DNA of 64,000 nucleotides from Klebsiella planticola ATCC 33531 (GTDB lineage: Bacteria; Pseudomonadota; Gammaproteobacteria; Enterobacterales; Enterobacteriaceae). A program made the translations under genes and the position numbers. The notes under the pieces were generated by a model. That model did not search any database. It saw nothing but the letters and a program-made list of their open reading frames with translations, and was not told the origin of the DNA. Below are positions 16,820-27,073 of this stretch, piece after piece (the stretch's first letter is position 1; the number at the start of each line of letters is the position of its first letter). The stretch is taken from contig NZ_JMPP01000014.1 of NCBI RefSeq assembly GCF_000735435.1, positions 310,001-374,000 on the forward strand. Reading direction: 5' to 3'.

Positions 16820-18172
16820 TTAACGCATGGTTACGAACTCTTCCGCGGCCGTCGGGTGAATCGCCACGGTATTGTCGAAGTCCTTCTTGGTGGCGCCCAT
16901 TTTCAGCGCCACCGCAAAGCCCTGCAGCATTTCATCCATGCCGAAGCCGATACCGTGAATGCCGACAATCTTCTCTTCCGGGCCGACGCATACCAGCTTC
17001 ATGCGGCACGGCTGGCGGTGCGAGGTCACGGCGGTATACATGGCGGTGAAAGCGGATTTATAGACCTTCACGGCGTCATCGCCATACTGCTCGCGCGCCT
17101 GCGGCTCGGTTAAACCGACGGTGCCGATCGGCGGATGGCTGAAGACTACGGTCGGGATATTGCTGTAATCCAGATGCTCTTCCGGCTTGTTGTTGAACAG
17201 GCGTTCAGACAGACGACGACCCGCCGCTACCGCCACCGGCGTCAGCTCCACCGCCCCGGTGTTATCGCCCACGGCATAGATCCCCGGCACGTTGGTGTTC
17301 TGGAATTTATCCACCACGATATAGCCTTGGTCGTTGGTTTTTACGCCAGCGGCTGCGAGGTTGAAATTATCGGTCTCCGGCTCACGCCCAATGGCCCAGA
17401 TCAGGCAATCCACGGTCTGACTCCGGCCATCTTCCAGCTGAAGCGTCAGGCTGCCGTCCGAGTTTTTCACTACCGCTTGCGGAATGGCGTGAGTGTGCAG
17501 CTGCGGCCCTTCGCTGTTCATCACTTCGACCAGGGTATCGACGATCAGCGGATCGAAGCTGCGCAGCGGCGCATGTTTACGCACGAACAGGTGCGTTTCG
17601 GCGCCGAGGCCGTTAATGACGCCAGCCAGCTCAACGGCAATATAGCCTGCGCCCACCACGGCGACGCGCTTCGGCAGGGCCGGCAGCTCGAAGAAGCCGT
17701 TAGAGTCGATGCCGTACTCAACGCCCGGAATAGACGGATGGCTCGGACGGCCGCCGGTGGCGATCAGGATATGATCGGCGGTGATCGTTTCGCCATTCAC
17801 TTCCACGGTTTTGGCATCCACAAAACGGGCGAAGCCTTTGATGACATCAACCTTGTTTTTGCCTAACACGTTGTCGTAGGAGGTGTGGATACGGTCGATA
17901 TACGCGCTGCGGCTGGCCACCAGTTTGTCCCAGTCGAAGTGGTTAATCGTGGTATCGAAACCGTAGTCCGGGCCATACAGATGAATCGCTTCGCGAATCT
18001 GCGCCGCATGCCACATGATTTTCTTCGGTACGCAGCCGACGTTGACGCAGGTGCCGCCCAGATCTTTAGCTTCAATCAGCGCGCACTTCTGGCCATACAT
18101 TGCCGCACGGTTGATGGAGGCGATGCCGCCACTGCCGCCGCCGATAGCGATGTAATCATAATGTTTGCTCAT
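16820..18172 (-). CDS. gor: Glutathione reductase
   Basis: Cytoplasmic FAD enzyme that reduces glutathione disulfide with NADPH. At 450 residues it has the family length. The FAD-binding motif [13 protein letters not shown] is at the N terminus, the redox-active pair is Cys42 and Cys47 ([13 protein letters not shown]), the NADPH-binding motif [13 protein letters not shown] is central, and the catalytic histidine lies in the C-terminal HPTAAEE. The order gor, rlmJ, prlC matches E. coli. Start and stop are unambiguous. Confidence 0.98.
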   Translation of the reverse strand: MSKHYDYIAIGGGSGGIASINRAAMYGQKCALIEAKDLGGTCVNVGCVPKKIMWHAAQIREAIHLYGPDYGFDTTINHFDWDKLVASRSAYIDRIHTSYDNVLGKNKVDVIKGFARFVDAKTVEVNGETITADHILIATGGRPSHPSIPGVEYGIDSNGFFELPALPKRVAVVGAGYIAVELAGVINGLGAETHLFVRKHAPLRSFDPLIVDTLVEVMNSEGPQLHTHAIPQAVVKNSDGSLTLQLEDGRSQTVDCLIWAIGREPETDNFNLAAAGVKTNDQGYIVVDKFQNTNVPGIYAVGDNTGAVELTPVAVAAGRRLSERLFNNKPEEHLDYSNIPTVVFSHPPIGTVGLTEPQAREQYGDDAVKVYKSAFTAMYTAVTSHRQPCRMKLVCVGPEEKIVGIHGIGFGMDEMLQGFAVALKMGATKKDFDNTVAIHPTAAEEFVTMR

Positions 18173-18269
18173 AGCCTGTATCCTTAGAAGACCTATCCTG
18201 GTAGGCCCTTAATCGTTGAATGACCGCGATTGTAGCGCGAGGCGTAAAAGGTTCCACCGATGGCTGTGA

Positions 18270-19112
18270 TTACTCCGGTACGATCCAGCCAACGGTGGCA
18301 TGTCCGATGCCGGTCGGCGAGAGTTTCTTATGCAACCACGGCAGGACGTTGTTCATCTGCTGTTCCAGCTTCCACGGTGGGTTAATGACGATCATCCCGG
18401 AAGCGGTCATGCCGCGCTGGTCGCTGTCAGGACGCACGGCAAGTTCAATCTGCATGATTTTGCGAATGCCGGTCGCTTCCAGATCTTTGATCATGCGCTT
18501 AATCTGCGCGCGCAGCACCACCGGATACCACAGCGCATAGGTGCCGGTGGCAAAGCGTTTGTAGCCTTCGTGGATGCCGGCCACGACCGCCTGGTAGTCG
18601 CTTTTAATCTCGTACGGCGGATCGATAAGAATCAGGCCGCGACGGGACACCGGCGGCAGCTTCGCTTTCAGCTGCAGGTAGCCATCGGCTTTTTCCACGC
18701 GGGCACGGGCATCTTTTTGAAATTCCGAACGCAGCAGCGGAAAATCGCTCGGGTGCAGTTCGGTCATTTGCAGGCTGTCCTGCTCGCGCAGCAGCTGGCG
18801 GGCGATCAGCGGAGAACCCGGGTAGTAGCGCAGCTGGCCGCTACGGTTGAAATGCTGGATGACGGAAATGTAGGCTTCCATCTCGGCTGGCAGGTCGTCC
18901 TGCTGCCAGATACGGGAAATGCCTTCCAGGTATTCACCCGTACGTTCGGCGTGCTCGCCGCTCAGCTGATAGCGGCCCGCGCCGGCGTGAGTGTCCAGAT
19001 AGAGAAACGGTTTTTCTTTCTCTTTCAGCGATTCAATGATCAGACTCTGAACGGTGTGTTTAAGGACGTCGGCGTGGTTGCCTGCGTGAAAGCTGTGGCG
19101 ATAACTGAGCAT
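18270..19112 (-). CDS. rlmJ: 23S rRNA (adenine(2030)-N6)-methyltransferase RlmJ
   Basis: A 280-residue SAM-dependent methyltransferase that modifies A2030 of 23S rRNA. The start MLSYRHSFHAGNHADVLKHT agrees with the E. coli protein (YhiR); the frame continues upstream to 19226 but without homology. The catalytic motif DPPYE and the segment YLDTHAGAGRYQL are present. It is the usual neighbour of gor. Confidence 0.96.
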   Translation of the reverse strand: MLSYRHSFHAGNHADVLKHTVQSLIIESLKEKEKPFLYLDTHAGAGRYQLSGEHAERTGEYLEGISRIWQQDDLPAEMEAYISVIQHFNRSGQLRYYPGSPLIARQLLREQDSLQMTELHPSDFPLLRSEFQKDARARVEKADGYLQLKAKLPPVSRRGLILIDPPYEIKSDYQAVVAGIHEGYKRFATGTYALWYPVVLRAQIKRMIKDLEATGIRKIMQIELAVRPDSDQRGMTASGMIVINPPWKLEQQMNNVLPWLHKKLSPTGIGHATVGWIVPE

Positions 19113-19305
19113 GGATGCAGAGATTCCGGGAATTAAACAAGATGACCGATAGTTTACCGCAGATCCGTACAGATTACCGCTGTAGCGCCGCGCTGTTTCA
19201 ATGGGGTCAAAAGCGTTGCAAAACATGACTGCGTCATAAAAATGTCAAATATCAGCGCTAGCGTCGCGTGAAGGCAAGGTAATTGTTTGAATAAAAGGAA
19301 AAATA

Positions 19306-20577
19306 ATGAAATTGCAAATCACACTCCTGACCTCAGCGTTGATCCTGGCGCTGCCGGCCCTGGCGAAAGAGGTTCCGCTGAACCAGGCGGCAGCGATCGC
19401 CGGTAGCGTGACGCCAGCGGCGGCCAGCCCGGCGTTTGACGATCTTGAAGGTCAGACGCTGGCGCAGCTGCGCGCTGCGCTGAAGGGCGATGCCGCCACG
19501 CTCACCCGCGGTCAGCTCGCGCACGCAAAACAGAATAAAACCCAGGCGGATAAGGCCTGGCTGAAGGCCAGCGGCTACGATTTCCAGGAGAAAGCGAATC
19601 AGCAGGCGGGTATCGCGCTGCTTGCCGCCTTCAGCACGCTCCCGGATTCGGTGGTGAAGGATAACCTGGCTACGGTGACCGCAATTAATCGCGATGCGAC
19701 GCAGGCGACCCGCCATCAGGCGCTGGCGGATGCGGAAGGGATTAGCTATCTCTATTTCCTCAGCGATGCGCTGGGTCCGCGGCTCGGCAAAGCCTTCCTC
19801 ACGGCCTACGACAAAGGTGAGCTGGGTAAAGCGGCGGCGCTGATTAAGGCCAGTGAAGTCAGTACGGGGGCGGCGAAAAAGCATTATAACAATCCGCGCC
19901 CGTTCCTGATCCAGGGCAATACCATTCATCTGGTGCCGGACGATGTGGTGATAAAGGACAACCAGCCTTACACCGCCGACGGAGGTTCCTTCCCCAGCGG
20001 ACACACCAACACCGGCTACACCGATGCGCTGCTGATGGCGGAAATGATCCCGGAGCGCTTTGATGCGCTGGTGACCCGCGGCGCGCGCTACGGCTATTCC
20101 CGCATCGTGCTTGGCGTACATTACCCGCTGGATGTGATGGGTTCGCGGATGGTGGCGCAGCGTAATGTCGCGCATTACCTCAACGACGCGAAGTATCGTG
20201 CGCTGTTCAATGAAGCGCGCGATCAGCTGCGGACGGCGCTGGAAAAAGAGTGCGCGACCTCACTGGCCGAGTGCGCGAAGCCGGCCGGAAAAGATGACCC
20301 GTACCGCGACCCGGCGATGAACGCATTTTACGCGTTCACCATGACCTACAACCTGCCGCAGCAGAAGGGGGAGAAATCAGCTCTGACGGTGCCGGAAGGC
20401 GCAGAGGTTCTGCTGGAGACCGCGCTGCCGCATCTGTCCGCCGCCCAGCGCCGGGCGCTGATGGTGAAAACCGCGCTTCCGGCGGGTTATCCGCTGTCGG
20501 GCGAGACCGCCGACCAGCAGTTCTGGCAGCGGGTGAATCTGCCGGCGGCATATCAGATGGCGCAGAAAGCACATTAA
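19306..20577 (+). CDS. PAP2-type acid phosphatase, secreted
   Basis: A 423-residue phosphatase of the PAP2/class A non-specific acid phosphatase family. A signal peptide (MKLQITLLTSALILALPALA) directs it to the periplasm. The three active-site motifs are complete: Lys191-x6-Arg198-Pro199, Pro-Ser-Gly-His233 in GGSFPSGHT, and Ser265-Arg266-x5-His272-x3-Asp276. It is much longer than PhoN/PhoC enzymes (about 250 residues), with an extra N-terminal region of about 150 residues and a C-terminal extension of about 140. It is a single gene between rlmJ and prlC; the substrate is unknown. Confidence 0.87.
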   Translation: MKLQITLLTSALILALPALAKEVPLNQAAAIAGSVTPAAASPAFDDLEGQTLAQLRAALKGDAATLTRGQLAHAKQNKTQADKAWLKASGYDFQEKANQQAGIALLAAFSTLPDSVVKDNLATVTAINRDATQATRHQALADAEGISYLYFLSDALGPRLGKAFLTAYDKGELGKAAALIKASEVSTGAAKKHYNNPRPFLIQGNTIHLVPDDVVIKDNQPYTADGGSFPSGHTNTGYTDALLMAEMIPERFDALVTRGARYGYSRIVLGVHYPLDVMGSRMVAQRNVAHYLNDAKYRALFNEARDQLRTALEKECATSLAECAKPAGKDDPYRDPAMNAFYAFTMTYNLPQQKGEKSALTVPEGAEVLLETALPHLSAAQRRALMVKTALPAGYPLSGETADQQFWQRVNLPAAYQMAQKAH

Positions 20578-20958
20578 TCCAGCTTCCCGGTTTGCAGGAT
20601 GACAATGTCCCCGGCCCATATAGCCGGGGAAAACCGGCGCGAGTCAGACCAGCACTGTTTTGCTTGTCATTTTGAAGCGGGGCGACGCCCGCAACGATTT
20701 ATGTTTGAATGCCCCCTGGCGGCCCGAATGGGGAGCGAAGCGAAGCAAATCAACTCTTCACCTGCTACGTGTCCGCTCCGGTTGCTCCGCGCTGGCCGGG
20801 TGCAAACTGCCTGCGCCAATAATGCCGACTTATTGCAGCAATACCCGGCGCCTGGCACGGTGTGACATTGAAATTCCCGTCACGATCCCCCATTCTAGAT
20901 CTCATGCTAAAGCGCCGGAACGCGCGCTTCATTCACCCTTTTCAACAGGACTGCGCAT
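20578..20958. other. Intergenic region upstream of prlC
   Basis: 381 bases with no convincing gene. It holds a CCCCGGC/GCCGGGG hairpin at 20609-20629 without a T-run on the plus strand, and a sigma-32-like promoter at 20866-20897. I see nothing else definite. Confidence 0.6.
20866..20897 (+). promoter_or_regulatory. Sigma-32 (heat-shock) promoter of prlC
   Basis: CATTGAAA, a 14-base spacer, then CCCCATTCTA, close to the RpoH consensus CTTGAAA-N(11-16)-CCCCATnT. It lies about 60 bases upstream of prlC, which is known as a heat-shock gene in E. coli. Confidence 0.75.
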
Positions 20959-23001
20959 ATGACCAATCCATTATTGACGCCTTTTTCATTGCCGCCTTTT
21001 TCTGCGATCAAGCCGGAACACGTCGTCCCTGCGGTGACCAAAGCGCTGGCCGACTGTCGGGCCGCGGTAGAAAGCGTGGTCGCGCAAGGCGCGCCATACA
21101 GCTGGGAAACGCTCTGCCAGCCGCTGGCTGAAGTGGATGATGTGCTGGGACGCATCTTCTCGCCGGTCAGCCATCTGAACTCGGTCAAGAACAGCCCTGA
21201 GCTGCGTGAAGCCTATGAACAAACGCTGCCGCTGTTGTCGGAATACAGCACCTGGGTAGGTCAACATGAAGGGTTGTATCAAGCGTATCGCGATCTGCGT
21301 GACGGCGACCATTACGCCACGCTGAATACCGCGCAGAAAAAAGCGGTGGATAACGCGCTGCGCGATTTTGAACTGTCGGGGATCGGCCTGGCGAAAGAGC
21401 AGCAGAAACGCTACGGCGAAATTGCCGCACGCCTGTCTGAGCTCGGCAACCAGTACAGCAACAACGTGCTCGACGCCACCATGGGCTGGAGCAAGCTGGT
21501 GACCGACGTCGCTGAGCTGTCCGGGATGCCGGAAAGCGCGCTGGCGGCAGCCCAGGCTCAGGCTCAGGCGAAAGAGCAGGAAGGTTATCTGCTGACGTTG
21601 GACATTCCGAGCTATCTGCCGGTGATGACCTACTGCGACAACCAGGCGCTGCGTGAAGAGCTGTATCGCGCCTACTCCACCCGCGCGTCAGACCAGGGGC
21701 CGAATGCCGGCAAATGGGACAACAGCCCGGTGATGGCGGAAATTCTCGCGCTGCGCCACGAGCTGGCCCAGCTGCTGGGCTTTGACAGCTATGCCGCCAA
21801 ATCGCTGTCGACCAAAATGGCGGAGAACCCGCAGCAGGTGCTCGACTTCCTGACCGACCTGGCGAAACGCGCTCGTCCGCAGGGTGAGAAAGAGCTGGCT
21901 CAGCTGCGCGCCTTCGCAAAAGCGGAGTTCGGCGTCGACGAGCTGCAGCCGTGGGATATCGCTTACTACAGTGAAAAACAGAAGCAGCATCTCTACAGCA
22001 TCAGCGATGAGCAGCTGCGCCCTTACTTCCCGGAAAACAAAGCCGTTAACGGCCTGTTTGAAGTGGTGAACCGCATTTACGGGATTACCGCCAAAGAGCG
22101 CACCGATGTGGACGTCTGGCACCCGGAAGTGCGTTTCTTTGAACTGTATGATGAGAACCACGAACTGCGCGGCAGCTTCTATCTCGATCTGTATGCTCGC
22201 GAGCACAAACGCGGCGGAGCGTGGATGGACGACTGCGTCGGGCAGATGCGCAAGCTTGACGGTTCGCTGCAAAAGCCGGTTGCCTACCTGACCTGCAACT
22301 TTAACCGCCCGGTGAACGGCAAACCGGCGCTGTTTACCCATGATGAAGTGATCACGCTGTTCCACGAATTTGGTCACGGTCTGCACCATATGTTGACCCG
22401 TATCGATACCGCCGGCGTCTCCGGCATCAGCGGGGTGCCGTGGGATGCGGTCGAGCTGCCGAGCCAGTTTATGGAAAACTGGTGCTGGGAGCCGGAAGCG
22501 CTGGCGTTTATCTCCGGCCACTATGAAACCGGTGAACCGCTGCCGCAGGAGCTGCTGGAAAAAATGCTGGCGGCGAAAAACTATCAGGCCGCGTTATTCA
22601 TTCTGCGTCAGCTGGAGTTCGGCCTGTTCGACTTCCGTCTGCATGCGGAGTACAAACCGGAGCAAGGGGCGAAAATCCTCGAAACGCTGGCGGAAATCAA
22701 AAAGCAGGTCGCCGTGGTGCCTGGGCCGTCCTGGGGGCGCTTCCCACATGCCTTCAGCCATATTTTTGCCGGGGGCTATGCGGCAGGCTACTACAGCTAT
22801 CTGTGGGCCGATGTCCTGGCGGCGGATGCCTTCTCGCGCTTTGAAGAAGAGGGGATTTTCAATCGTGAAACCGGCCAGTCGTTCCTCGATAACATTCTGA
22901 GCCGCGGCGGTTCCGAAGAGCCGATGGTGCTGTTCAAACGCTTCCGCGGGCGCGAACCGCAGCTCGACGCGATGCTGGAGCATTACGGGATTAAGGGCTA
23001 A
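20959..23001 (+). CDS. prlC: Oligopeptidase A
   Basis: A 680-residue cytosolic zinc metallopeptidase of the M3 family (thimet oligopeptidase-like) that degrades oligopeptides such as cleaved signal peptides. The zinc motif HEFGH starts at His469, followed by LHHML. The length equals that of the E. coli enzyme. rsmJ follows on the same strand and the two are an operon in E. coli. A sigma-32 promoter is visible upstream. Confidence 0.98.
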   Translation: MTNPLLTPFSLPPFSAIKPEHVVPAVTKALADCRAAVESVVAQGAPYSWETLCQPLAEVDDVLGRIFSPVSHLNSVKNSPELREAYEQTLPLLSEYSTWVGQHEGLYQAYRDLRDGDHYATLNTAQKKAVDNALRDFELSGIGLAKEQQKRYGEIAARLSELGNQYSNNVLDATMGWSKLVTDVAELSGMPESALAAAQAQAQAKEQEGYLLTLDIPSYLPVMTYCDNQALREELYRAYSTRASDQGPNAGKWDNSPVMAEILALRHELAQLLGFDSYAAKSLSTKMAENPQQVLDFLTDLAKRARPQGEKELAQLRAFAKAEFGVDELQPWDIAYYSEKQKQHLYSISDEQLRPYFPENKAVNGLFEVVNRIYGITAKERTDVDVWHPEVRFFELYDENHELRGSFYLDLYAREHKRGGAWMDDCVGQMRKLDGSLQKPVAYLTCNFNRPVNGKPALFTHDEVITLFHEFGHGLHHMLTRIDTAGVSGISGVPWDAVELPSQFMENWCWEPEALAFISGHYETGEPLPQELLEKMLAAKNYQAALFILRQLEFGLFDFRLHAEYKPEQGAKILETLAEIKKQVAVVPGPSWGRFPHAFSHIFAGGYAAGYYSYLWADVLAADAFSRFEEEGIFNRETGQSFLDNILSRGGSEEPMVLFKRFRGREPQLDAMLEHYGIKG

Positions 23002-23049
23002 TTTCCCGTCATTCTTCAGGCTGCCTCTTTGGCAACTGCACTCACTCAC

Positions 23050-23080
23050 CCTGGCCGCATACTCTCTGTACGTGGCCAGG
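23050..23080 (+). other. Hairpin between prlC and rsmJ
   Basis: Seven-base stem CCTGGCC/GGCCAGG followed after some ten bases by TTCTTTTGTTG. It is a possible weak terminator or attenuator inside the prlC-rsmJ operon. Confidence 0.4.
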
Positions 23081-23134
23081 GACTGGTTCTTTTGTTGTCT
23101 TGAGGCAACGCGAATTCTTTAGGGTAAAGTGGAC

Positions 23135-23887
23135 GTGAAAATCTGCTTAATTGATGAAACGGGCGCCGGAGACGGCGCCTTATCTGTTCTTGCCGCTCGC
23201 TGGGGCCTGACGCAGGACGATGACAATCCGATGGCGCTGGTGATGACCCGCGAACATCTGGAGCTGCGTAAGCGCGACGAGCCGAAGCTCGGCGGGATCT
23301 TCGTTGATTTCGTCGGCGGGGCGATGGCCCACCGACGTAAATTTGGCGGCGGTCGCGGCGAGGCGGTGGCGAAAGCGGTTGGCGTCAAAGGCGACTACGT
23401 GCCGGATGTGGTGGATGCGACGGCAGGGCTGGGGCGCGATGCCTTCGTGCTGGCCTCGGTGGGCTGCCGTGTGCGCATGCTGGAACGTAACCCGGTAGTG
23501 GCGGCCCTGCTTGATGATGGGCTGGCTCGCGGCTACGCCGACCCGGAAATCGGCCCGTGGCTTCGGGAGCGTTTGCAGCTGATTCACGCCTCCAGCCTGA
23601 CGGCGCTGACGGACATTACGCCGCGCCCGCAGGTGGTCTATCTTGACCCGATGTTCCCGCATAAGCAGAAAAGTGCGCTGGTAAAGAAAGAGATGCGCGT
23701 GTTTCAGTCGCTGGTGGGGCCGGATCTGGATGCCGACGGCCTGCTGGAACCCGCGCGTCATCTGGCGACCAAACGGGTGGTGGTGAAACGTCCGGATTAC
23801 GCCCCGCCGCTGGCGGATGTCACCACGCCGAACGCAGTGGTCACCAAAGGACACCGCTTCGATATTTACGCCGGGACGCCCGAGTAG
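23135..23887 (+). CDS. rsmJ: 16S rRNA (guanine(1516)-N(2))-methyltransferase RsmJ
   Basis: A 250-residue SAM-dependent methyltransferase that makes m2G1516 in 16S rRNA (YhiQ of E. coli). The SAM-binding block [17 protein letters not shown] and the catalytic [13 protein letters not shown] are clear. The GTG at 23135 (KICLIDETG) matches the E. coli start; another in-frame GTG lies two codons upstream. It is downstream of prlC and convergent with dtpB. Confidence 0.96.
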   Translation: MKICLIDETGAGDGALSVLAARWGLTQDDDNPMALVMTREHLELRKRDEPKLGGIFVDFVGGAMAHRRKFGGGRGEAVAKAVGVKGDYVPDVVDATAGLGRDAFVLASVGCRVRMLERNPVVAALLDDGLARGYADPEIGPWLRERLQLIHASSLTALTDITPRPQVVYLDPMFPHKQKSALVKKEMRVFQSLVGPDLDADGLLEPARHLATKRVVVKRPDYAPPLADVTTPNAVVTKGHRFDIYAGTPE

Positions 23888-23906
23888 CGTTTCACTGCTG
23901 TGGACT

Positions 23907-23940
23907 ATCCCGGATAGCAGCCGCAAGCCTTATCCGGGAT
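23907..23940. repeat. REP/PU-like palindromic element
   Basis: Ten-base arms ATCCCGGATA/TATCCGGGAT around a 14-base interior rich in GC, placed after the rsmJ stop. The TATCCGGG ending and extragenic position are like enterobacterial REP sequences. Single copy in this window. Confidence 0.6.
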
Positions 23941-24014
23941 GCATGTCCAACGACCTGAAGCGCCGGACGAGTTTGTCATTGAAGTGCGAGACTGGATTGC
24001 CGCGCGGAAAGGAA

Positions 24015-24042
24015 CACCTCAGCGGCGCCAGCCGCTGAGGTG
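24015..24042 (-). terminator. Intrinsic terminator of dtpB
   Basis: Twelve-base perfect stem CACCTCAGCGGC/GCCGCTGAGGTG with a GCCA loop. On the minus strand it is followed by TTCCTTT, ten bases after the dtpB stop. It may also serve rsmJ. Confidence 0.8.
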
Positions 24043-24052
24043 AAACAGGTTG

Positions 24053-25525
24053 TTATTTGTCGCTCGACGGCGTGTTAATCATCCTGTTGAGCCACGGTAC
24101 CAGCAGCGCCATCACCATGGTTACACCCAGCGTCACCAGGCCAATTTTGCTAAACACGCTGGTATAAACCGGCAGAGTTTGCAGCGGGTCGGTGATATTT
24201 TCCGGCACGGCGGTGAAAGTGGCGACGTATCCGCCCATCAGGAAGGCCGCCGCCTGAGTCAGAAACCACATTCCCAGAATAAAGCCCATCAGATGCTGTG
24301 GCACCAGCGCGGCGACCATCGCCAGCCCCAATGCGCTGATCAGCAGCTCCCCCAGACTCTGGAACAGATAAACCAGCACGATAAACCACGGCGACGTCAG
24401 CCCCTGTGCATCGGCAAACCAGATTCCCGCGGCGGCGGCGGTCAGGAAGCCCAGCGAACATAAAAACATGCCGAGGGTAAATTTCATCGGCATGGTGAGA
24501 TCTTTGCCTTTGTTGCCAAGGCGGGTATAAATCGCCGCCAGCACCGGACTGGCCACCACCACCCAGAACGGGTTCAGTGCCTGGAAGCTGACCGGGTTAA
24601 TGGTCATGCCGAGGATATCGTGGTGAACGTTATTGATGGCGAAGAAGTTCAGCGAGGTCGGCATCTGCGCGTACAGAATGTAGAACAGCACCGCTTCCAG
24701 CATCAGGATAAAGGCGACAAACATTTTGTTGCGCCCGGTTTTATCCAGCCTGAAGGCCTCGCGAAAGAAGAAAATAATGACGATGATAGAGAGGACAATC
24801 AGCACCAGGTTAGCGATTTTGACGTTATGCATCAGCCAGGCGCAAAGGAACACCATCGCCACCGTACCGACCAGCACGTACAGCAGGTTGCGCACAATAA
24901 GCGGCCGATGGTCCGGCTCCGACCCGATATCTTTCACCATCCCGCGGCAGGCGAAATAGACCAGCAGGGCGATAATCAGCCCCGCGCCGCACAGGTTATA
25001 GGTCACGGCATAGCCAAATTTTTCCGCGATCACCGGCGCCAGAGAGAGCGACAGCAGCGAGCCGATATTAATCGACATATAAAACAGGGTGAATGCGCCA
25101 TCGAGACGAGCATCTTTGGGGGGATAGCACTTTGACAGCAGGCTGGCGGGATTGGCTTTAAATAGCCCGTTCCCGACGGCAATCGTCCCGAGGGCGATAA
25201 AAATCAGGTCCGGTTTAAGCAGCGACAGCCCGGTCATGAAGTAGCCCAGCGCCAGCACCACGGCTCCAAGAACCAGCGTGCGTTTGGTGCCGAGCAGGTG
25301 GTCGCCAACATAGCCGCCGATGGAGATCAGCCCGTAAACCAGCGCGGCAAAGGCGCCAAAGGTAATAAACGCTTGTTCCTGAGAAAATCCAAGTTGTTTA
25401 ACAAAAAAGACCGCCAGGATCCCCTGAACGCCGTAATAACCAAATCGCTCCCATAATTCCACAAAAAAAATCATGAAGAACGGACGAGGTTGCTGCAACA
25501 GCCCCGTAGGTGCAGTAGTTTTCAT
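24053..25525 (-). CDS. dtpB: Dipeptide/tripeptide permease DtpB
   Basis: A 490-residue proton-coupled peptide transporter of the POT/PTR2 family in the inner membrane, with 12-14 transmembrane segments. The POT signature [13 protein letters not shown] is near the N terminus and [12 protein letters not shown] follows. The start [17 protein letters not shown] aligns with E. coli DtpB (YhiP), so the frame upstream to 25606 is not used. Position between rsmJ and uspA is as in E. coli. Confidence 0.96.
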   Translation of the reverse strand: MKTTAPTGLLQQPRPFFMIFFVELWERFGYYGVQGILAVFFVKQLGFSQEQAFITFGAFAALVYGLISIGGYVGDHLLGTKRTLVLGAVVLALGYFMTGLSLLKPDLIFIALGTIAVGNGLFKANPASLLSKCYPPKDARLDGAFTLFYMSINIGSLLSLSLAPVIAEKFGYAVTYNLCGAGLIIALLVYFACRGMVKDIGSEPDHRPLIVRNLLYVLVGTVAMVFLCAWLMHNVKIANLVLIVLSIIVIIFFFREAFRLDKTGRNKMFVAFILMLEAVLFYILYAQMPTSLNFFAINNVHHDILGMTINPVSFQALNPFWVVVASPVLAAIYTRLGNKGKDLTMPMKFTLGMFLCSLGFLTAAAAGIWFADAQGLTSPWFIVLVYLFQSLGELLISALGLAMVAALVPQHLMGFILGMWFLTQAAAFLMGGYVATFTAVPENITDPLQTLPVYTSVFSKIGLVTLGVTMVMALLVPWLNRMINTPSSDK

Positions 25526-25796
25526 ATTCCTTCGCCTTGTAGTGCAATCCCAAAAAAGTATGAACGCGTATGCCAGAACGCGCTGAAAAAGTATGGTGAA
25601 GCGCAATGATGCGGCTATTGGCTTTGACGGTAGATTATTATATAGATTATTTTTCTAATAACTGGTTGATCACACTAATCAATAATAAATACTCGGTTTG
25701 ATATCCTGGTAGTAAAGGTGGGTAAGTAATATTTGAATCGGCCAATGGAGGCAGGCAAGGGGCGCGGGCAAATATGCCCTTCGTGAAAAACAACAA

Positions 25797-25814
25797 CGCC
25801 CGCAAAGGCGGGCG
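25797..25814 (-). terminator. Intrinsic terminator of uspA
   Basis: CGCCCGC/GCGGGCG stem with a four-base loop; on the minus strand it is followed by TTGTTGTTTTTC. It lies about 30 bases after the uspA stop. Confidence 0.85.
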
Positions 25815-25845
25815 CTGGCATTCTGATGGTTAACCGCGCGAACGG

Positions 25846-26283
25846 TTATTCGTCTTCTTCATCGCGCAGCGGCACAATCAGCATATCGACGTGAACGGTG
25901 TTGATGAGCTGACGTGCGGAAGACATCAGCTTGCTCCAGAAATCCTGATGGTGACCGCAGACCACCAGGTCCATATCGTATTTTTTAATCGCATCAACCA
26001 GCACCTGACCGAGATCGCCGCTGCCGCTCAGGGTTTCGGTAATGGGGTAGCCCGCATTGGTGGACAGCTCGCTCAGCGCGTGGTGCGTCTCTTCGGAAAT
26101 ACGTTTCTGCATATCGCCCAGATTGACATCGATCAGACCGGTGTACAGGTCGGAGTAATTAACATCCACGTGAATCAGAGAGACTTTGGCATTATAAGGA
26201 CGCGCCATAGAAACGGCTTTCTCTACCAGAACTTTGCTTTCCGGGGAGAGGTCTACTGCAATAAGAATATGTTTGTAAGCCAT
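25846..26283 (-). CDS. uspA: Universal stress protein A
   Basis: A 145-residue cytoplasmic protein, almost identical to E. coli UspA over its length ([16 protein letters not shown] at the start, [17 protein letters not shown] at the end). Induced on growth arrest and many stresses; needed for survival in stationary phase. The ribosome site GGAG lies nine bases upstream. It diverges from uspB as in E. coli. Confidence 0.98.
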   Translation of the reverse strand: MAYKHILIAVDLSPESKVLVEKAVSMARPYNAKVSLIHVDVNYSDLYTGLIDVNLGDMQKRISEETHHALSELSTNAGYPITETLSGSGDLGQVLVDAIKKYDMDLVVCGHHQDFWSKLMSSARQLINTVHVDMLIVPLRDEEDE

Positions 26284-26415
26284 AGTGTTACTCCTTCCAT
26301 AAGTTGTCGATGACCATTGGACCAGACAGCTGGTGCTGCCGCTTCGCCCGCGTCCTGCGTGCTAATCCGCGGGGGTTCAGCCCTTTAAGGACTTAATTGT
26401 AGAAGATATTTCTAC

Positions 26416-26442
26416 CTTATAGCGCCCCTCGCGCTCCGTCAA
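26416..26442 (-). promoter_or_regulatory. Candidate uspA promoter
   Basis: On the minus strand TTGACG, a 15-base spacer and TATAAG, with a GC-rich spacer, about 130 bases upstream of uspA. The hexamers match sigma-70 at five of six positions each; the spacing is short. Confidence 0.5.
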
Positions 26443-26530
26443 TGCACCTGGTTCACCAAAAGTTAAACAAATATATTCATCTTACGTATTGATAACGATT
26501 AACCTTGTGGTAAAAAAATTGACTGATCTC

Positions 26531-26538
26531 CTACACTA
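26531..26538 (+). promoter_or_regulatory. Candidate sigma-S -10 element of uspB
   Basis: CTACACTA matches the RpoS-preferred extended -10 CTAYACT, about 130 bases upstream of uspB. uspB is known to depend on sigma-S in E. coli. The remainder of the 379-base gap between uspA and uspB shows no gene. Confidence 0.6.
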
Positions 26539-26662
26539 TTTAATGAGCCGATCGGATAAATAAACGTGATCGGAATCGCACTCTCGTATTGTATGTTGGG
26601 TTGGGTATTGGGAAGCGCTAGCTCCGGAGATGTCTCCGAGGGCGGGTCGCCGGGGAGGACGT

Positions 26663-26998
26663 ATGATCAGCACTATTGCGCTGTTTTGGGCCCTGTGTAT
26701 CGTTTGTGTGGTGAATATGGCACGCTACTTCTCATCATTGCGTGCATTATTGGTTGTGCTACGTGGTTGCGATCCCTTGCTTTATCAATATGTTGATGGC
26801 GGAGGCTTTTTTACTTCGCATGGGCAGCCGGGCAAACAGGTGCGCCTGGTGTGGTATATCTATGCCCAACGTTATCGCGATCATCACGATGAGGAGTTTA
26901 TTCGTCGCTGCGAGCGGGTACGGCGGCAGTTTATTCTGACCAGCGCCCTGTGCGGTCTGGTGGTGGTGAGTCTGATCGCGTTACTGATCTGGCACTAG
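26663..26998 (+). CDS. uspB: Universal stress protein B
   Basis: A 111-residue inner-membrane protein with one hydrophobic segment at each end ([20 protein letters not shown] and [15 protein letters not shown]), as in E. coli UspB. It is linked to stationary phase and ethanol tolerance. GGGGAGG lies just upstream of the chosen ATG; in-frame codons upstream to 26630 are not conserved. It diverges from uspA. Confidence 0.95.
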   Translation: MISTIALFWALCIVCVVNMARYFSSLRALLVVLRGCDPLLYQYVDGGGFFTSHGQPGKQVRLVWYIYAQRYRDHHDEEFIRRCERVRRQFILTSALCGLVVVSLIALLIWH

Positions 26999-27016
26999 CC
27001 GGATGTCAGGTAAAAA

Positions 27017-27042
27017 AAACGGGCCAGTTTCCTGACCCGTTT
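27017..27042. terminator. Bidirectional terminator between uspB and pitA
   Basis: AAACGGGCCAG/CTGACCCGTTT stem with one mismatch and a four-base loop, preceded by eight A residues, which make a strong T-run for pitA transcripts on the minus strand. It also serves uspB. Confidence 0.82.
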
Positions 27043-27073
27043 ATGTTTGCTCGCTCAGCGCTAATAACCGGAC

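Noticed and set aside
20609-20629. CCCCGGC/GCCGGGG hairpin as terminator of the acid phosphatase gene
   Set aside because: It is followed by AAAACC on the coding strand instead of a T-run, so I mention it only as part of the gap.
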